DNA of 64,000 nucleotides from UBA8752 sp040261275 (GTDB taxonomy: Bacteria > Bacteroidota > Bacteroidia > Flavobacteriales_D > Sanyastnellaceae): NCBI GenBank assembly GCA_040261275.1, contig JBDQOI010000010.1, positions 8,681 to 72,680 on the forward strand, read 5' to 3'. Below are positions 29,008 to 37,928 of this stretch, one piece after another; position 1 is the stretch's first letter, and each line of letters opens with the position of its first letter. The notes beneath the pieces were generated by a model that saw nothing but the letters and a program-made list of their open reading frames with translations, searched no databases and was not told the origin of the DNA. The translations under genes and the position numbers were made by a program.

Positions 29008-29693
29008 GGTCGTTTCTCAGGCGGGTTCTCGGATTCCTGCGCTGGCCGTTGGGCATCGTCACCGTCGTGGGCTTGCCTTCCGCGGTTCGCAGCATGGGAA
29101 TCACACTGAGTCCCCTCTGGACCGAAGATGCCCTCCTGTTTTGGTCAGGGGTGCTCATCGTTGTTGGGCTATGGTTCTGGCGCTGGCGTCATGCCCGATG
29201 GGGAAGGTTCATCACCACCATCGAACACGAGTCCCTTCATGCGATCGTGGCCATGCTGACCCTGATTCCCGTGCGCGAAATGAAAGTCAGGGAAGACGGT
29301 AGTGGGCACGTTCTGTTCGAACCGCCCGGCCATTGGCTGCTGTATCTCGCACCTTACTTCCTCCCTTTGCTTCTGCTCATCGAAATCGCCCTCATTCGAA
29401 TGCTCCAACTGCCCAAGGCCACGGAATCCGGGGTTTTCGGCATGGTCATCGGACTCTCCCTACTGGGACATCTCAGGCAAATCCATCCGCGGCAAACCGA
29501 CTTCAAACAGGCGGGCATCGTCTTTACCCTTGCCTTTCTGCCGACCGCCTTCCTGCTCTGCTACTCCGGGGTGCTGACCGTCATGCTGGGTGGCCACCCG
29601 AGGGAGCTGCTCGATATACTGACGCTCTGGGCAGGTCAAACATGGAAGGACGCGCTCTGGATCTGGAGCGGTATCACTCCCATTCTGACATAA
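29004..29693 (+). CDS. Membrane protein with an HExxH motif, M50-like
   Basis: About 229 residues if read from the TTG at 29004, which overlaps the DUF389 stop as TTGA; an ATG at 28935 would add 23 residues that mirror the upstream gene in another frame. Several hydrophobic segments are seen (for example GIVTVVGLPSAV, LLFWSGVLIVVGLWFW, WLLYLAPYFLPLLLLIEIAL). Between them, TTIEHESLHAIVAML has an HExxH zinc site (HESLH) at a membrane edge, as in M50-type intramembrane peptidases. A second metal ligand was not identified. It ends 20 bases inside the convergent gene. Protease function is inferred. Confidence 0.72.
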   Translation: MRSFLRRVLGFLRWPLGIVTVVGLPSAVRSMGITLSPLWTEDALLFWSGVLIVVGLWFWRWRHARWGRFITTIEHESLHAIVAMLTLIPVREMKVREDGSGHVLFEPPGHWLLYLAPYFLPLLLLIEIALIRMLQLPKATESGVFGMVIGLSLLGHLRQIHPRQTDFKQAGIVFTLAFLPTAFLLCYSGVLTVMLGGHPRELLDILTLWAGQTWKDALWIWSGITPILT

Positions 29694-30645
29694 ACTTGGC
29701 CATGTCTGATTTGTGGGCCTTGTTCCATTTGCCCACCCTGGCGATTTGCATCGTGTAGATGAATCCTGCCAATCCTGCCATCCCCCATTTAGGGACGTCA
29801 TAGGCTTCTCCCGCCTCTGCTGCCGATGCCGGTGTGGCACCTGGCCGCCGCAATTCATCGGCTATGGCTTGCTGCTGCACGTTGTGGAGCAGGACGGCAG
29901 CACCCCCAAAAATGGCAATTCCCCAAAAGTTGCCGTTGCCCTGTTTGGACTTGCGGTCGTAAACGTCAACCGACCAATTCTGGGATTCCTGAAAAGTCAC
30001 ATATGAGATTCCAGACCCGGGGAGCAGAGCACTGCATAACATCCCCACCCCTGTGGAACGGTGCCGGTAACCCAGCAGCTCTACCCGGGACTGCACATCT
30101 CCCCCCTTCAGTTCATGGTGCATCTCAAAGTCATAATTGCCGGAGGGCGCCTTCAATTCCATGGAGTTCCACCCGTCCACCTGACGCAGCCGAAAAGCCA
30201 CCAAATCCTCATCCGCCATGAAATCACGCTTGAGGACGGTGGGCATGTTGAACCACTCTTCCCGGAACTTCATCGAGAAGGAGTAGTGCTCACTCGTGCG
30301 CACCTTGAAACGGTATTGCTCACCCCACAGCTGCTCCACTTCCCGGGCAAAGTTCCAGACGATCTTGTTCCGCCCTGCCCCCACGTTCTCGCCCACATCT
30401 CCTGTAACCGACTCCAGCGGCCCGACCCAATTGAGCCCGTCGTCCTCACTGAAGTAAAGCTGCACGGAAACCGGCCGATCCGCCTTGAGCGAATAACTCA
30501 CCTCAAGCTCCTCGGCGAAGGCCTCCACGTCCAATCGGTTGACCGTTTGTGCGGAGAGTGCCCCCATGAAGAAAGACATGAGGCAGACCCACAAACCGCA
30601 TTGTACGTCGGCGAAATGCTTTGTTCCTGAATGTCCATCAATCAT
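29674..30645 (-). CDS. Exported protein with an N-terminal beta-sandwich and two hydrophobic segments
   Basis: About 323 residues. The ATG at 30645 overlaps the caspase stop by 8 bases and gives a signal peptide ending in FMGALSAQ. The next 100 residues form a beta-rich unit: LEVSYSLKADRPVSVQLYFSED (quoted in part), DDGLNWVGPLESVTGDVG, AGRNKIVWNF, EQYRFKVRT. Similar units are found in Bacteroidota proteins with FGE or caspase domains. The C-terminal half has LLPGSGISYV and two hydrophobic stretches (FWGIAIFGGAAVLL, KWGMAGLAGFIYTMQIARV). Function unknown; it is the last gene of the caspase operon. Confidence 0.75.
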   Translation of the reverse strand: MIDGHSGTKHFADVQCGLWVCLMSFFMGALSAQTVNRLDVEAFAEELEVSYSLKADRPVSVQLYFSEDDGLNWVGPLESVTGDVGENVGAGRNKIVWNFAREVEQLWGEQYRFKVRTSEHYSFSMKFREEWFNMPTVLKRDFMADEDLVAFRLRQVDGWNSMELKAPSGNYDFEMHHELKGGDVQSRVELLGYRHRSTGVGMLCSALLPGSGISYVTFQESQNWSVDVYDRKSKQGNGNFWGIAIFGGAAVLLHNVQQQAIADELRRPGATPASAAEAGEAYDVPKWGMAGLAGFIYTMQIARVGKWNKAHKSDMAKFMSEWE

Positions 30646-32338
30646 CCCAACCCCAATTTCTCCATTCATCGATCACCGCAGGGGCAACTCGGATGGAAGG
30701 TTCCTGTTTCCGCTCGTCCCTGTTGGACTGCAACGACACCTCACGGCGGACCTCATCGAACATCTCGCCGTAATTCAATTTGCCCTTCGCCTGCTGCATG
30801 TATTTCAGCAAGAAGTAGGTGAAATAGCCATGCTCCTGCTCCTCGAAAACACCGCTCGATTGCTTTCCTGAACTGGAAGCGAACACCACAGTCCTGCCTC
30901 CGGCCTCCACTTCTTCAGGCACACGGGTCAACCCCTTCATTCCCGCGATCAAAGTGCCGCTTCTGGCCCCACCTGAGAAACAAGCATCGAGGAATACCGT
31001 CGTGCGAAGGGTGGGATGCTCTCCCAATTTGACGTACACGTCTTCCAGCGACAAACCGAATTCGGCATCGTCTCCATTCACGTCTACAGGAATCAAAAAG
31101 GGCTCCGAGGTCTGCTCAGATGGAAGGCCATGCCCGCTGTAATAGAAAAACAACTCGGCCTCGCCCTCCATGGCACCGGCATAATTGGCCAACCGCGCCA
31201 CCGCCCTTTCCATGGTCACCTTGGTCGCGTTGAGTTCCAAAATGATGTTGTCTTTCGGAATGCCCCACAGCCGCTCGAAGTACGTCTTCATGACCTGGGC
31301 ATCCGCTGCCGCGTAGGGCACATCCTGGGTGGCGTTCAGACCTGAATTCAACGTCGTATAGTCTTGGTTTCCAATAACCAAAGCGAATCGGTTGTCGAAC
31401 TTCTTTTTCAGATCGGGAATGTTCTGGTCCACATCCGACCCAAAAAACGCCATGGCATTGCCATGGCCCACGGGGGAAGAAGAGGGCATCGGCTTGTACA
31501 CCTGCTCAAGGGGAGCCTCAATCGGCAGAGACTCCACATAAGTTTCCGCATACCGTCCGAAGGACTCCCTCAACAATACATTGAAGCGGACCTCATCATG
31601 AGGGTAATCATCCTGAATCGTCAAGCTGACCTCGAGCTCCCGAAACTCACCCGGGGCCAACCGTTCGAACTTGAAAGTGTGCTGAGAAACGGGGTGGACG
31701 CCCTGATCCACCAATTCGATTTCGCACCTGACATCGTATGCGAAGCCATCCCCCTTGTTCTGAACCATGAATTCGTAATCGAAAACCGACCGGCGTTCAA
31801 TCACATCCTGCTTCACCCGGTGATCCACAACCGCCACCTCTGGCGGCCTGAATCCCCGCGTGTCGAGGACCACAGGGGTTTCCCTGACCCCAATCCCGAA
31901 TCGGTCCTGGATTTTGATGGCCAAAGTGATCTCACCATCCTTGGTGTTCATCTCAGTGCGGATGGGAAGCGACACCTCCATGGCACTGCCAATGGGCAGG
32001 TTGCCCAGCCGCATCTGCTCCGGAACCGTGATTCCGAACGAGGTGCCCTCTACCCGGATCTCGCACAATACATCCTGTGCTTCGCCGCTTGCAGATGATG
32101 CGTTGTCCAAGGTGATAAAGAGCGTCGCCTGCTCGTCGGCATCGAGTGCTCCGTTCTGATTGCCATCCTCCAAGCGAATGCTGCCATCCACAATGGAAAG
32201 ATTGGGCACCCGGTTCATCGGACGCTTGTGTATCGTCATCGCCTTGCGCGTTACACCTTCGATCTGAGCGGACGCTTGGAAACCCGGACCCACGGACAGG
32301 CATGCAACAACGAGAAAAATCAACCGAACGAATTTCAT
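30638..32338 (-). CDS. Exported caspase-like (C14) protease with CARDB-like N-terminal domains
   Basis: 566 residues from the ATG at 32338, which gives a signal peptide (MKFVRLIFLVVACLSVGPGF, then QASAQ). Residues about 57-77 hold a dockerin or EF-hand-like loop (DGNQNGALDADEQ). Two beta-rich, CARDB-like domains follow (to about 300). The peptidase C14 domain starts near 317 (RFALVIGNQDY), with the catalytic His in YYSGHG (about 403) and Cys in FLDACFSGG (about 453). Both residues are intact, so it should be active. The export signal means that it acts outside the cytoplasm. The start overlaps the stop of the upstream lipoprotein gene (TGATG). Substrate unknown. Confidence 0.9.
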   Translation of the reverse strand: MKFVRLIFLVVACLSVGPGFQASAQIEGVTRKAMTIHKRPMNRVPNLSIVDGSIRLEDGNQNGALDADEQATLFITLDNASSASGEAQDVLCEIRVEGTSFGITVPEQMRLGNLPIGSAMEVSLPIRTEMNTKDGEITLAIKIQDRFGIGVRETPVVLDTRGFRPPEVAVVDHRVKQDVIERRSVFDYEFMVQNKGDGFAYDVRCEIELVDQGVHPVSQHTFKFERLAPGEFRELEVSLTIQDDYPHDEVRFNVLLRESFGRYAETYVESLPIEAPLEQVYKPMPSSSPVGHGNAMAFFGSDVDQNIPDLKKKFDNRFALVIGNQDYTTLNSGLNATQDVPYAAADAQVMKTYFERLWGIPKDNIILELNATKVTMERAVARLANYAGAMEGEAELFFYYSGHGLPSEQTSEPFLIPVDVNGDDAEFGLSLEDVYVKLGEHPTLRTTVFLDACFSGGARSGTLIAGMKGLTRVPEEVEAGGRTVVFASSSGKQSSGVFEEQEHGYFTYFLLKYMQQAKGKLNYGEMFDEVRREVSLQSNRDERKQEPSIRVAPAVIDEWRNWGWDD

Positions 32339-33267
32339 CAATAGCGCTGTTTCGGTTGAATTCGAATGGGGAGACGTTCGACCTGGAATCGATCCGTGCG
32401 GGCGAGGTTCTGCTTCAGCCATCTTTCGAAGGCCTCTTCGGTCATGGTCCACATTTTTTCTTCTTCAACCCAATCCATCTTGGGGGGAGCGAAGGCCGAT
32501 GGCGCAAAGGCACCTACCAGCAGGGCTTGCGTTTCCTTGGCCTCCGCCGCGCTTACCTGGAAACCATAGGCATACCGCGAAAGTCGTCGCAGCCCCAATG
32601 CCTCGGCGTCAGCCGCCACCCATTCGGACTCCGAGTTGAACAGAGAATATACCTGCTGCCCCTCCAAGGCCACCGCCCACTCCGTCTGGTCTGTGGAAAG
32701 CGCAAACACTTGCTCATCCTCCAGATAAAAAAACATCACGTGTCCGTCTACCGGACTTCTGAGTCGTAAACGGAGGCGATCGCCATGAGATAGGGTCTCC
32801 ACCGCCCTGGAACAAAGCACATCCGCTCGGAGATCCATCTCAATGTCAGCCTGCTCCTGACGGTCGGCACGGGCCCTTCCGCGCACGCGAACGCGAAACC
32901 AGAAATCCCCTTCCCGGCACACTCGATACGGCCCCTCAATCTCGCTGTCCTCCAGCCATTGGCCCTGAACCTGCTGCACACTCATTTCGGAAAAAGACTG
33001 GTCGACCTGGCCGTTGGCATCGGTCAATACTTGCACGGTCTCACTTCGGACCCGGGTACCAAACTCCGCCGCCATGGCGCGAACCTTGGCCTGCTCAACC
33101 ACCCAGATTTCCGCCTGAACGAGGGTCCTTCCTTCCGGAAAGGCAAATTCCTGCCACCCCGAATCTACCGTCTTGACCTGCCCTTGCATCGGTACACATC
33201 CCGCCAACAGCAAACCACTCGCGAGCAAACGAAAAAAACGCGTGGGAAAAGGCAAGCAGAGGTCCAT
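32338..33267 (-). CDS. Lipoprotein with a DUF4384-like domain
   Basis: 309 residues. The N-terminus is a signal peptide with lipobox LLLAGC (Cys near residue 23), so it is membrane-anchored. The central part (about 165-265) resembles DUF4384: GDRLRLRLRSPVDGHVMFFYLEDEQ in parts, then LVGAFAPSAF. DUF4384 proteins often occur beside caspase-like peptidases, as here. The C-terminus has WTMTEEAFERWLKQNLART. It is the first gene of a three-gene operon on the minus strand. The 108-base spacer to dtd holds the likely promoter, but I cannot point to one. Confidence 0.78.
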   Translation of the reverse strand: MDLCLPFPTRFFRLLASGLLLAGCVPMQGQVKTVDSGWQEFAFPEGRTLVQAEIWVVEQAKVRAMAAEFGTRVRSETVQVLTDANGQVDQSFSEMSVQQVQGQWLEDSEIEGPYRVCREGDFWFRVRVRGRARADRQEQADIEMDLRADVLCSRAVETLSHGDRLRLRLRSPVDGHVMFFYLEDEQVFALSTDQTEWAVALEGQQVYSLFNSESEWVAADAEALGLRRLSRYAYGFQVSAAEAKETQALLVGAFAPSAFAPPKMDWVEEEKMWTMTEEAFERWLKQNLARTDRFQVERLPIRIQPKQRY

Positions 33268-33375
33268 GACAAGCGATGCCGCAATTTACCCAACCCTTGC
33301 CCATTTCCCGTTCTCGCAATGCATGGGACTCGGCACGATGCCGAGGTATAATGCACGGGGCACTAATTTGCCGGC

Positions 33376-33828
33376 ATGCGGGCTGTCGTTCAACGGGTAA
33401 GCCGCGCCGAGGTGCGCGTAGAAAATGAGGTGATCGGATCCTGCGGGGCCGGTGTGATGGTGCTGCTCGGCGTCCACACCGAAGATGGCGATACCGATGC
33501 CGACTGGCTCGCCCGGAAGGTGGCCGAGATGCGCATCTTCTCCGATGAAGAAGGCAAGATGAACCAATCCCTGATCGACATCGCTGGAGAGGCGCTGGTG
33601 GTGAGCCAATTCACCCTCCACGCCAAGACCAAAAAAGGCGCCCGCCCGAGTTTCATCCACGCCGCCCGACCCGAGACGGCCATCCCGATGTACGAAAGGT
33701 TCGTTCGCCAACTCGAAGACCACCTCAAGCGCCCCGTCGCCACGGGCCGATTCGGCGCCATGATGGAAGTGGACCTGATCAACGACGGCCCGGTCACCAT
33801 TACCCTCGACACCCGCAACAAGGAATGA
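33376..33828 (+). CDS. dtd: D-aminoacyl-tRNA deacylase
   Basis: Removes D-amino acids mischarged on tRNA. The 150-residue product matches the family from end to end: MRAVVQRVSRAEVRVE, GVMVLLGVHTEDG, ARKVAEMRIFSDEEGKMN, the catalytic-region SQFTLHAKTKKGARPSF and the second signature FGAMMEVDLINDGPVT (both quoted in full, each under 20). The ATG at 33376 gives the exact family start. Its stop overlaps the next start by 4 bases (ATGA). Confidence 0.96.
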   Translation: MRAVVQRVSRAEVRVENEVIGSCGAGVMVLLGVHTEDGDTDADWLARKVAEMRIFSDEEGKMNQSLIDIAGEALVVSQFTLHAKTKKGARPSFIHAARPETAIPMYERFVRQLEDHLKRPVATGRFGAMMEVDLINDGPVTITLDTRNKE

Positions 33829-34166
33829 CGCCCGACTCCCCCACCTTGGCTGATGTGCAGGCCCAAGTCGATGACTGGATCACCACCATTGGCGTGCGCT
33901 ACTTCAGCGAACTGACCAACATGGCCATCCTCACGGAGGAAGTAGGCGAACTGGCCCGCATCATGGCCCGTCGATACGGCGACCAGAGCGAAAAGGCGTC
34001 CGATGCCGGGCGCGACCTCGGCGACGAGATGGCCGACGTCCTGTGGGTGCTCGCCGCCCTGGCCAATCAGACCGGCGTGGACCTTTCCGCGGCATTCCAA
34101 CGCAATCTTCAGAAAAAGACCCAGCGCGATGCCAACCGGCACCGCAACAACCCCAAGCTCCAATGA
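33825..34166 (+). CDS. MazG-like nucleotide pyrophosphohydrolase
   Basis: Small all-helical NTP pyrophosphohydrolase of the MazG superfamily, likely to hydrolyse non-canonical or housekeeping NTPs. The 113-residue product has the metal-binding pattern EEVGELARIMAR and, further on, DLGDEMADVLWVL (EExxE...ExxD form). Length fits single-domain family members. It overlaps dtd by 4 bases and the next gene by 4 bases, so the three genes are probably one unit. Confidence 0.9.
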   Translation: MTPDSPTLADVQAQVDDWITTIGVRYFSELTNMAILTEEVGELARIMARRYGDQSEKASDAGRDLGDEMADVLWVLAALANQTGVDLSAAFQRNLQKKTQRDANRHRNNPKLQ

Positions 34167-37102
34167 CCCTACGCCAAATCCTCCTTCTCGCTGCCCTCAT
34201 GTGGGTGGCCGGTGCCGAAGCCCAACGCGGAAGCCGTTCCGACGCGATCTCGCCCACCCCGGCCGCAGACCGCCTCGCCGCTGCAGGGGCCCACGCCGCG
34301 CTGGACGAAGCCTCCTGGACAGCGGGCTTGAAGCTCCGGAACGTAGGACCGACCGTCATGAGTGGCCGTGTCGTTGACCTCTCCGTGAACCCATCCGACC
34401 CCTCTGAATTTTTGGTGGCCTACGCCACTGGCGGACTGTGGCACACCACCGACCACGGCACTTCGTTCACTCCCCTATTCGACCACGAAACAGTCACCTT
34501 CCTTGGGGCGATCGCCGTGGATTGGAAAGCCCGCACCATCTGGGTCGGAACCGGCGAGGTCAATTCCTCCCGCTCCAGCTACGCCGGCATTGGCGTCTAC
34601 CGCAGCACCGATTGGGGCGCCAACTGGGAACACATGGGGCTGGCCAAAAGCCACCACATCGGGCGCATGGACATCACTGCCAATGGTTCTGTTTATGTCG
34701 CCGCACTCGGCGCCCTTTATCAAGAAGGGTCACGAGGTGAGCGCGGACTGTATCGCTGGACACCAGAGACAGACAAGTGGACCCTGCTGCTGGACGGAAC
34801 ACAGGCGGACCGGCCGGCCGCAGGGGCGGTCGACTTCGTCGTGGACGCCGCCAATGAAGACCACCTCTACGTCGCCCTTTGGGACCGCACCCGCCGGGCT
34901 TGGGACTTCACCGAAGGCGGTCCGGGAAGCGGTGTATTCGAATCCGTGGATGGCGGCGCCACCTGGGTCCGATTGACCACCGAATCCAACGGATTTCCGG
35001 CTGCGGACGGCATCGGCCGCATCGGTCTCGCCTACCATCCGGAAGCAGCCAGCCTCTACGTAATGGTAGACAATCAAAACGCGAAACCGGACGACGAAGA
35101 CGGGGAAGGTGAAGAGAAAGCCAAGCTTGAAGCGGCGGACTTCCGTGGCATGAACGCCAAGACCTTTGCCGCATTGGATACGGCTGCTTTGGCCACCTTC
35201 CTCGAGGACAATGGATTCCCAGAGGACGCCGATGCCGCCACCCTCTTTGGACGCGTGGCTGAGGGCGACCTCGAACCCGAGGCCCTGGCCGACTATCTCG
35301 GCGACGCCAACGCGGAGATGTTCAATCCGCCCATTATCGGCGCCGAAGTCTACCGCTGGCTCGCCCAGCCCCTGCGCTCCGGCGAAGCCGCGCCGCGCGG
35401 CATGGACACGGCCGATGCAGGCTGGCTGCGCACGCACGAGGAGGGGCTCGACGAAGTGTGCTACAGTTACTGTTACTACTTCGGCCTCATCGAGGTGGAT
35501 CCGACCGACGAGACCCACCTGGTGATCGGCGGCGTACCCCTGTTGGAGAGCACCGATGGCGGCGCCTCCTGGTCATCGATTGCCCAAGACAACGTCCACG
35601 TCGACCACCACCACATCTGGTTTGATCCAGCCGACCCGCTTCACATGATCAACGGCAACGACGGCGGCATCAACGTCACCTTCAATGGTGGCGAGCATTG
35701 GACCTCATGCAATTCGCCCGCGGTGGGCCAGTTCTATGCCGTAGCCGTCGATGACGCCAGTCCCTACCGCATTTACGGCGGCTTGCAGGACAACGGCACG
35801 TGGCGGGGTCCGAGCGGATATGAAGCCAGCCCGCGTTGGCACCAGACCGGTGACTATCCGTACGACCGACTCAACGGCGGAGATGGCATGCAAATCCAGG
35901 TCGACACCCGCGACAATGAAACCGTCTACACCGGATCCCAGTTCGGTTGGTACGCCCGCTCCAACAAGCAGACCGGTGACCGCGCCTTCCTGCATCCCAA
36001 GCACACCCTCGGCGAGACCCCACTCCGCTGGAACTGGCAGACGCCCATCTACCTCAGCCGGCACCATCAAGACGTGTTGTACATGGCTTCCAACCGGGTG
36101 CACCGCTCCCTGGCCCAAGGCGACGACTTCGAGGCCATGTCCGGCGATCTCACCCGTGGGTCCCGGGCAGGCAATGTGCCCTTTGGCTCCTTGACTTCCC
36201 TTCACGAGAGCCCGCTGCGATTCGGACGCCTCGCCGTAGGCTCCGATGACGGATTGCTCCATACGAGCATGGACGGAGGCTACACCTGGGAGGACCGCAC
36301 TCCACCGGCTCCGAACGCCTCGCCCGACCGTTCCCTTTGGATCTCCGAAGTCCTCTGGTCGCACCACGATGCGGATCGGATATACGCCACCTTCAACGGC
36401 TACCGCCACGACCACTTCGCCCCCTACCTCTATGCCTCCGATAATGCGGGTACAACCTGGATTCGGCTCGGAGACAACGGCACGGTGCGCGGTGGTCTGC
36501 CGATGGAACCCATCAACGCCATCGCCGAATCCGCCGATGTTGACGGCCTGCTGTTCTGCGGCACAGACGGAGGCCTCTACGTCTCCATGGACGGCGGTAT
36601 GAATTGGAGCCTGGCGCATCCCGATCTGCCCCGTGTACCCGTTCACGACCTTGTCATCCAAGAGCGGGAAAACGACCTCGTCATTGGCACACATGGCCGC
36701 AGCATCTGGGTGCTCGATATCGCACCGCTCGTAGCCGGACTGTCCGAGGAGAACAGCGATCTGACCACCCTTCGCTTCGACGCCCCAGAAGAGCTCGAAT
36801 GGAGAGAGGGCTGGGGGGAACGCGGTTATGGGTGGGGCGACCCGTGGGAACCCAAGGTCGATGTAGACGCCTTTCTGCCCGAGGGGGGAACATGCTACCT
36901 CCAAGCCGAGGACAGCGCCGGCACCATCGTCGCGCAGACCGAATTTGAATCGGCCCGGCGCGGTTGGCAGACCTTGGCTTTCGTGCCCCGTCAACTCAAC
37001 GAGGACGCCTTCCTTGAACCGGGGAACTACACCCTCATCCTGAAGCTGGCTGACGGCACAAGTGCCCGCCAAGAGTGGGCCATCCTCGAGGAAGAGGAAT
37101 GA
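34163..37102 (+). CDS. Exported BNR/VPS10-like beta-propeller protein
   Basis: About 979 residues from the ATG at 34163, with signal peptide MTLRQILLLAALMWVAGAEA (20 residues). The body is a series of propeller repeats with Asp-box marks: TTDHGTSF, STDWGANW, SVDGGATW, STDGGASW, SMDGGYTW, ASDNAGTTW and SMDGGMNW. It also has DNVHVDHHHIWFDPADP and GNDGGINVTFNGGEHW. Proteins of this size are often called glycosyl hydrolases or sortilin-like in Bacteroidota, but no catalytic residue is evident. A 70-residue acidic helical insertion (about 310-410) breaks the propeller. There is no T9SS sorting domain. Confidence 0.88.
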   Translation: MTLRQILLLAALMWVAGAEAQRGSRSDAISPTPAADRLAAAGAHAALDEASWTAGLKLRNVGPTVMSGRVVDLSVNPSDPSEFLVAYATGGLWHTTDHGTSFTPLFDHETVTFLGAIAVDWKARTIWVGTGEVNSSRSSYAGIGVYRSTDWGANWEHMGLAKSHHIGRMDITANGSVYVAALGALYQEGSRGERGLYRWTPETDKWTLLLDGTQADRPAAGAVDFVVDAANEDHLYVALWDRTRRAWDFTEGGPGSGVFESVDGGATWVRLTTESNGFPAADGIGRIGLAYHPEAASLYVMVDNQNAKPDDEDGEGEEKAKLEAADFRGMNAKTFAALDTAALATFLEDNGFPEDADAATLFGRVAEGDLEPEALADYLGDANAEMFNPPIIGAEVYRWLAQPLRSGEAAPRGMDTADAGWLRTHEEGLDEVCYSYCYYFGLIEVDPTDETHLVIGGVPLLESTDGGASWSSIAQDNVHVDHHHIWFDPADPLHMINGNDGGINVTFNGGEHWTSCNSPAVGQFYAVAVDDASPYRIYGGLQDNGTWRGPSGYEASPRWHQTGDYPYDRLNGGDGMQIQVDTRDNETVYTGSQFGWYARSNKQTGDRAFLHPKHTLGETPLRWNWQTPIYLSRHHQDVLYMASNRVHRSLAQGDDFEAMSGDLTRGSRAGNVPFGSLTSLHESPLRFGRLAVGSDDGLLHTSMDGGYTWEDRTPPAPNASPDRSLWISEVLWSHHDADRIYATFNGYRHDHFAPYLYASDNAGTTWIRLGDNGTVRGGLPMEPINAIAESADVDGLLFCGTDGGLYVSMDGGMNWSLAHPDLPRVPVHDLVIQERENDLVIGTHGRSIWVLDIAPLVAGLSEENSDLTTLRFDAPEELEWREGWGERGYGWGDPWEPKVDVDAFLPEGGTCYLQAEDSAGTIVAQTEFESARRGWQTLAFVPRQLNEDAFLEPGNYTLILKLADGTSARQEWAILEEEE

Positions 37103-37105
37103 CGG

Positions 37106-37927
37106 TCAGCTGAAGAGGGAAGCCGGGATTTCACAGACCGGAATGGGGTCCATTTTGTGCCGATTGGCGCGGTGGTGACGGAGGTAAATCTCGAGAACCG
37201 CAGCCTCCCGGGAGTCCTGACCAAAATCTGACGACGTGCGGCCAGCGGCAGTCTGTTCCATGGCCCATTCGAGCTCGTCATAGGTAGCGCCCAATTGGTC
37301 CTCATCCGTTCGGTTATCGCCCCACAGACCATCGGTCGGTGCAGCATTCAATATGGCCTCTCCCACACCGAGCACGCGGCCCACGGCATAGACCTCGCTC
37401 TTGACAAGGCCTGCGATCGGGCTCAAGTCCACCCCACCATCGCCGTATTTCGTATAGAAGCCCACCCCGAAGTCCTCCACCTTATTACCGGTACCGGCCA
37501 CCAATGCCTTCTTTTCGGCCGCGACGGCATAGAGCGTGGTCATCCTCAAACGCGCCCGGGCATTGGCCAAGGACAAGCTTCCATAGGGCGCACCCGAAGC
37601 CTGCTCCAAAGCCGCAGACAACCCGTCAAATGAAGAAGTAAGGTCCACGGCAAGCGCGGTTACATTGGCATAGGTTGAAGTCAACCAAGCGATGTGATTG
37701 GCCCCCCGCCGATCCTGATCCTCGGCCTGATGGATGGGCATCCGCAACACCACCGTGGGCCGCCCCGTCCGCGCCGCCAATGTGGAGGTTACGGCAGAAT
37801 CAATGCCCCCACTGACACCGACCACCCAACCGTCCAAACCGGACCGCTCAATGTAATCGGACATCCAATCTTCGATGTGCCGTGCGGCCGCTTCTGCGTC
37901 CAGGGTTCGGGAAGTCGTCAGGTGCAT
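37106..37927 (-). CDS. nadE: NAD+ synthetase, ammonia-dependent type
   Basis: Final step of NAD synthesis: adenylation and amidation of deamido-NAD. The start at 37927 (MHLTTSR) leaves no overlap with the upstream stop; 37945 is an alternative. About 273 residues, no glutaminase domain. Motifs are the P-loop VSGGIDSAV, GTGNKVEDFGVGFYTKYGDGG (in part), SPIAGLVKSEV and the C-terminal HHRANRHKMDPIPV. It is the second gene after an outer-membrane barrel gene on the minus strand, next to gldB and gldC, an order seen in flavobacteria. Confidence 0.95.
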   Translation of the reverse strand: MHLTTSRTLDAEAAARHIEDWMSDYIERSGLDGWVVGVSGGIDSAVTSTLAARTGRPTVVLRMPIHQAEDQDRRGANHIAWLTSTYANVTALAVDLTSSFDGLSAALEQASGAPYGSLSLANARARLRMTTLYAVAAEKKALVAGTGNKVEDFGVGFYTKYGDGGVDLSPIAGLVKSEVYAVGRVLGVGEAILNAAPTDGLWGDNRTDEDQLGATYDELEWAMEQTAAGRTSSDFGQDSREAAVLEIYLRHHRANRHKMDPIPVCEIPASLFS

Positions 37928-37928
37928 A

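Noticed and set aside
35705..37072. A 455-residue minus-strand frame opposite the BNR protein
   Set aside because: The plus strand has Asp-box repeats throughout; the antisense translation has no domain.
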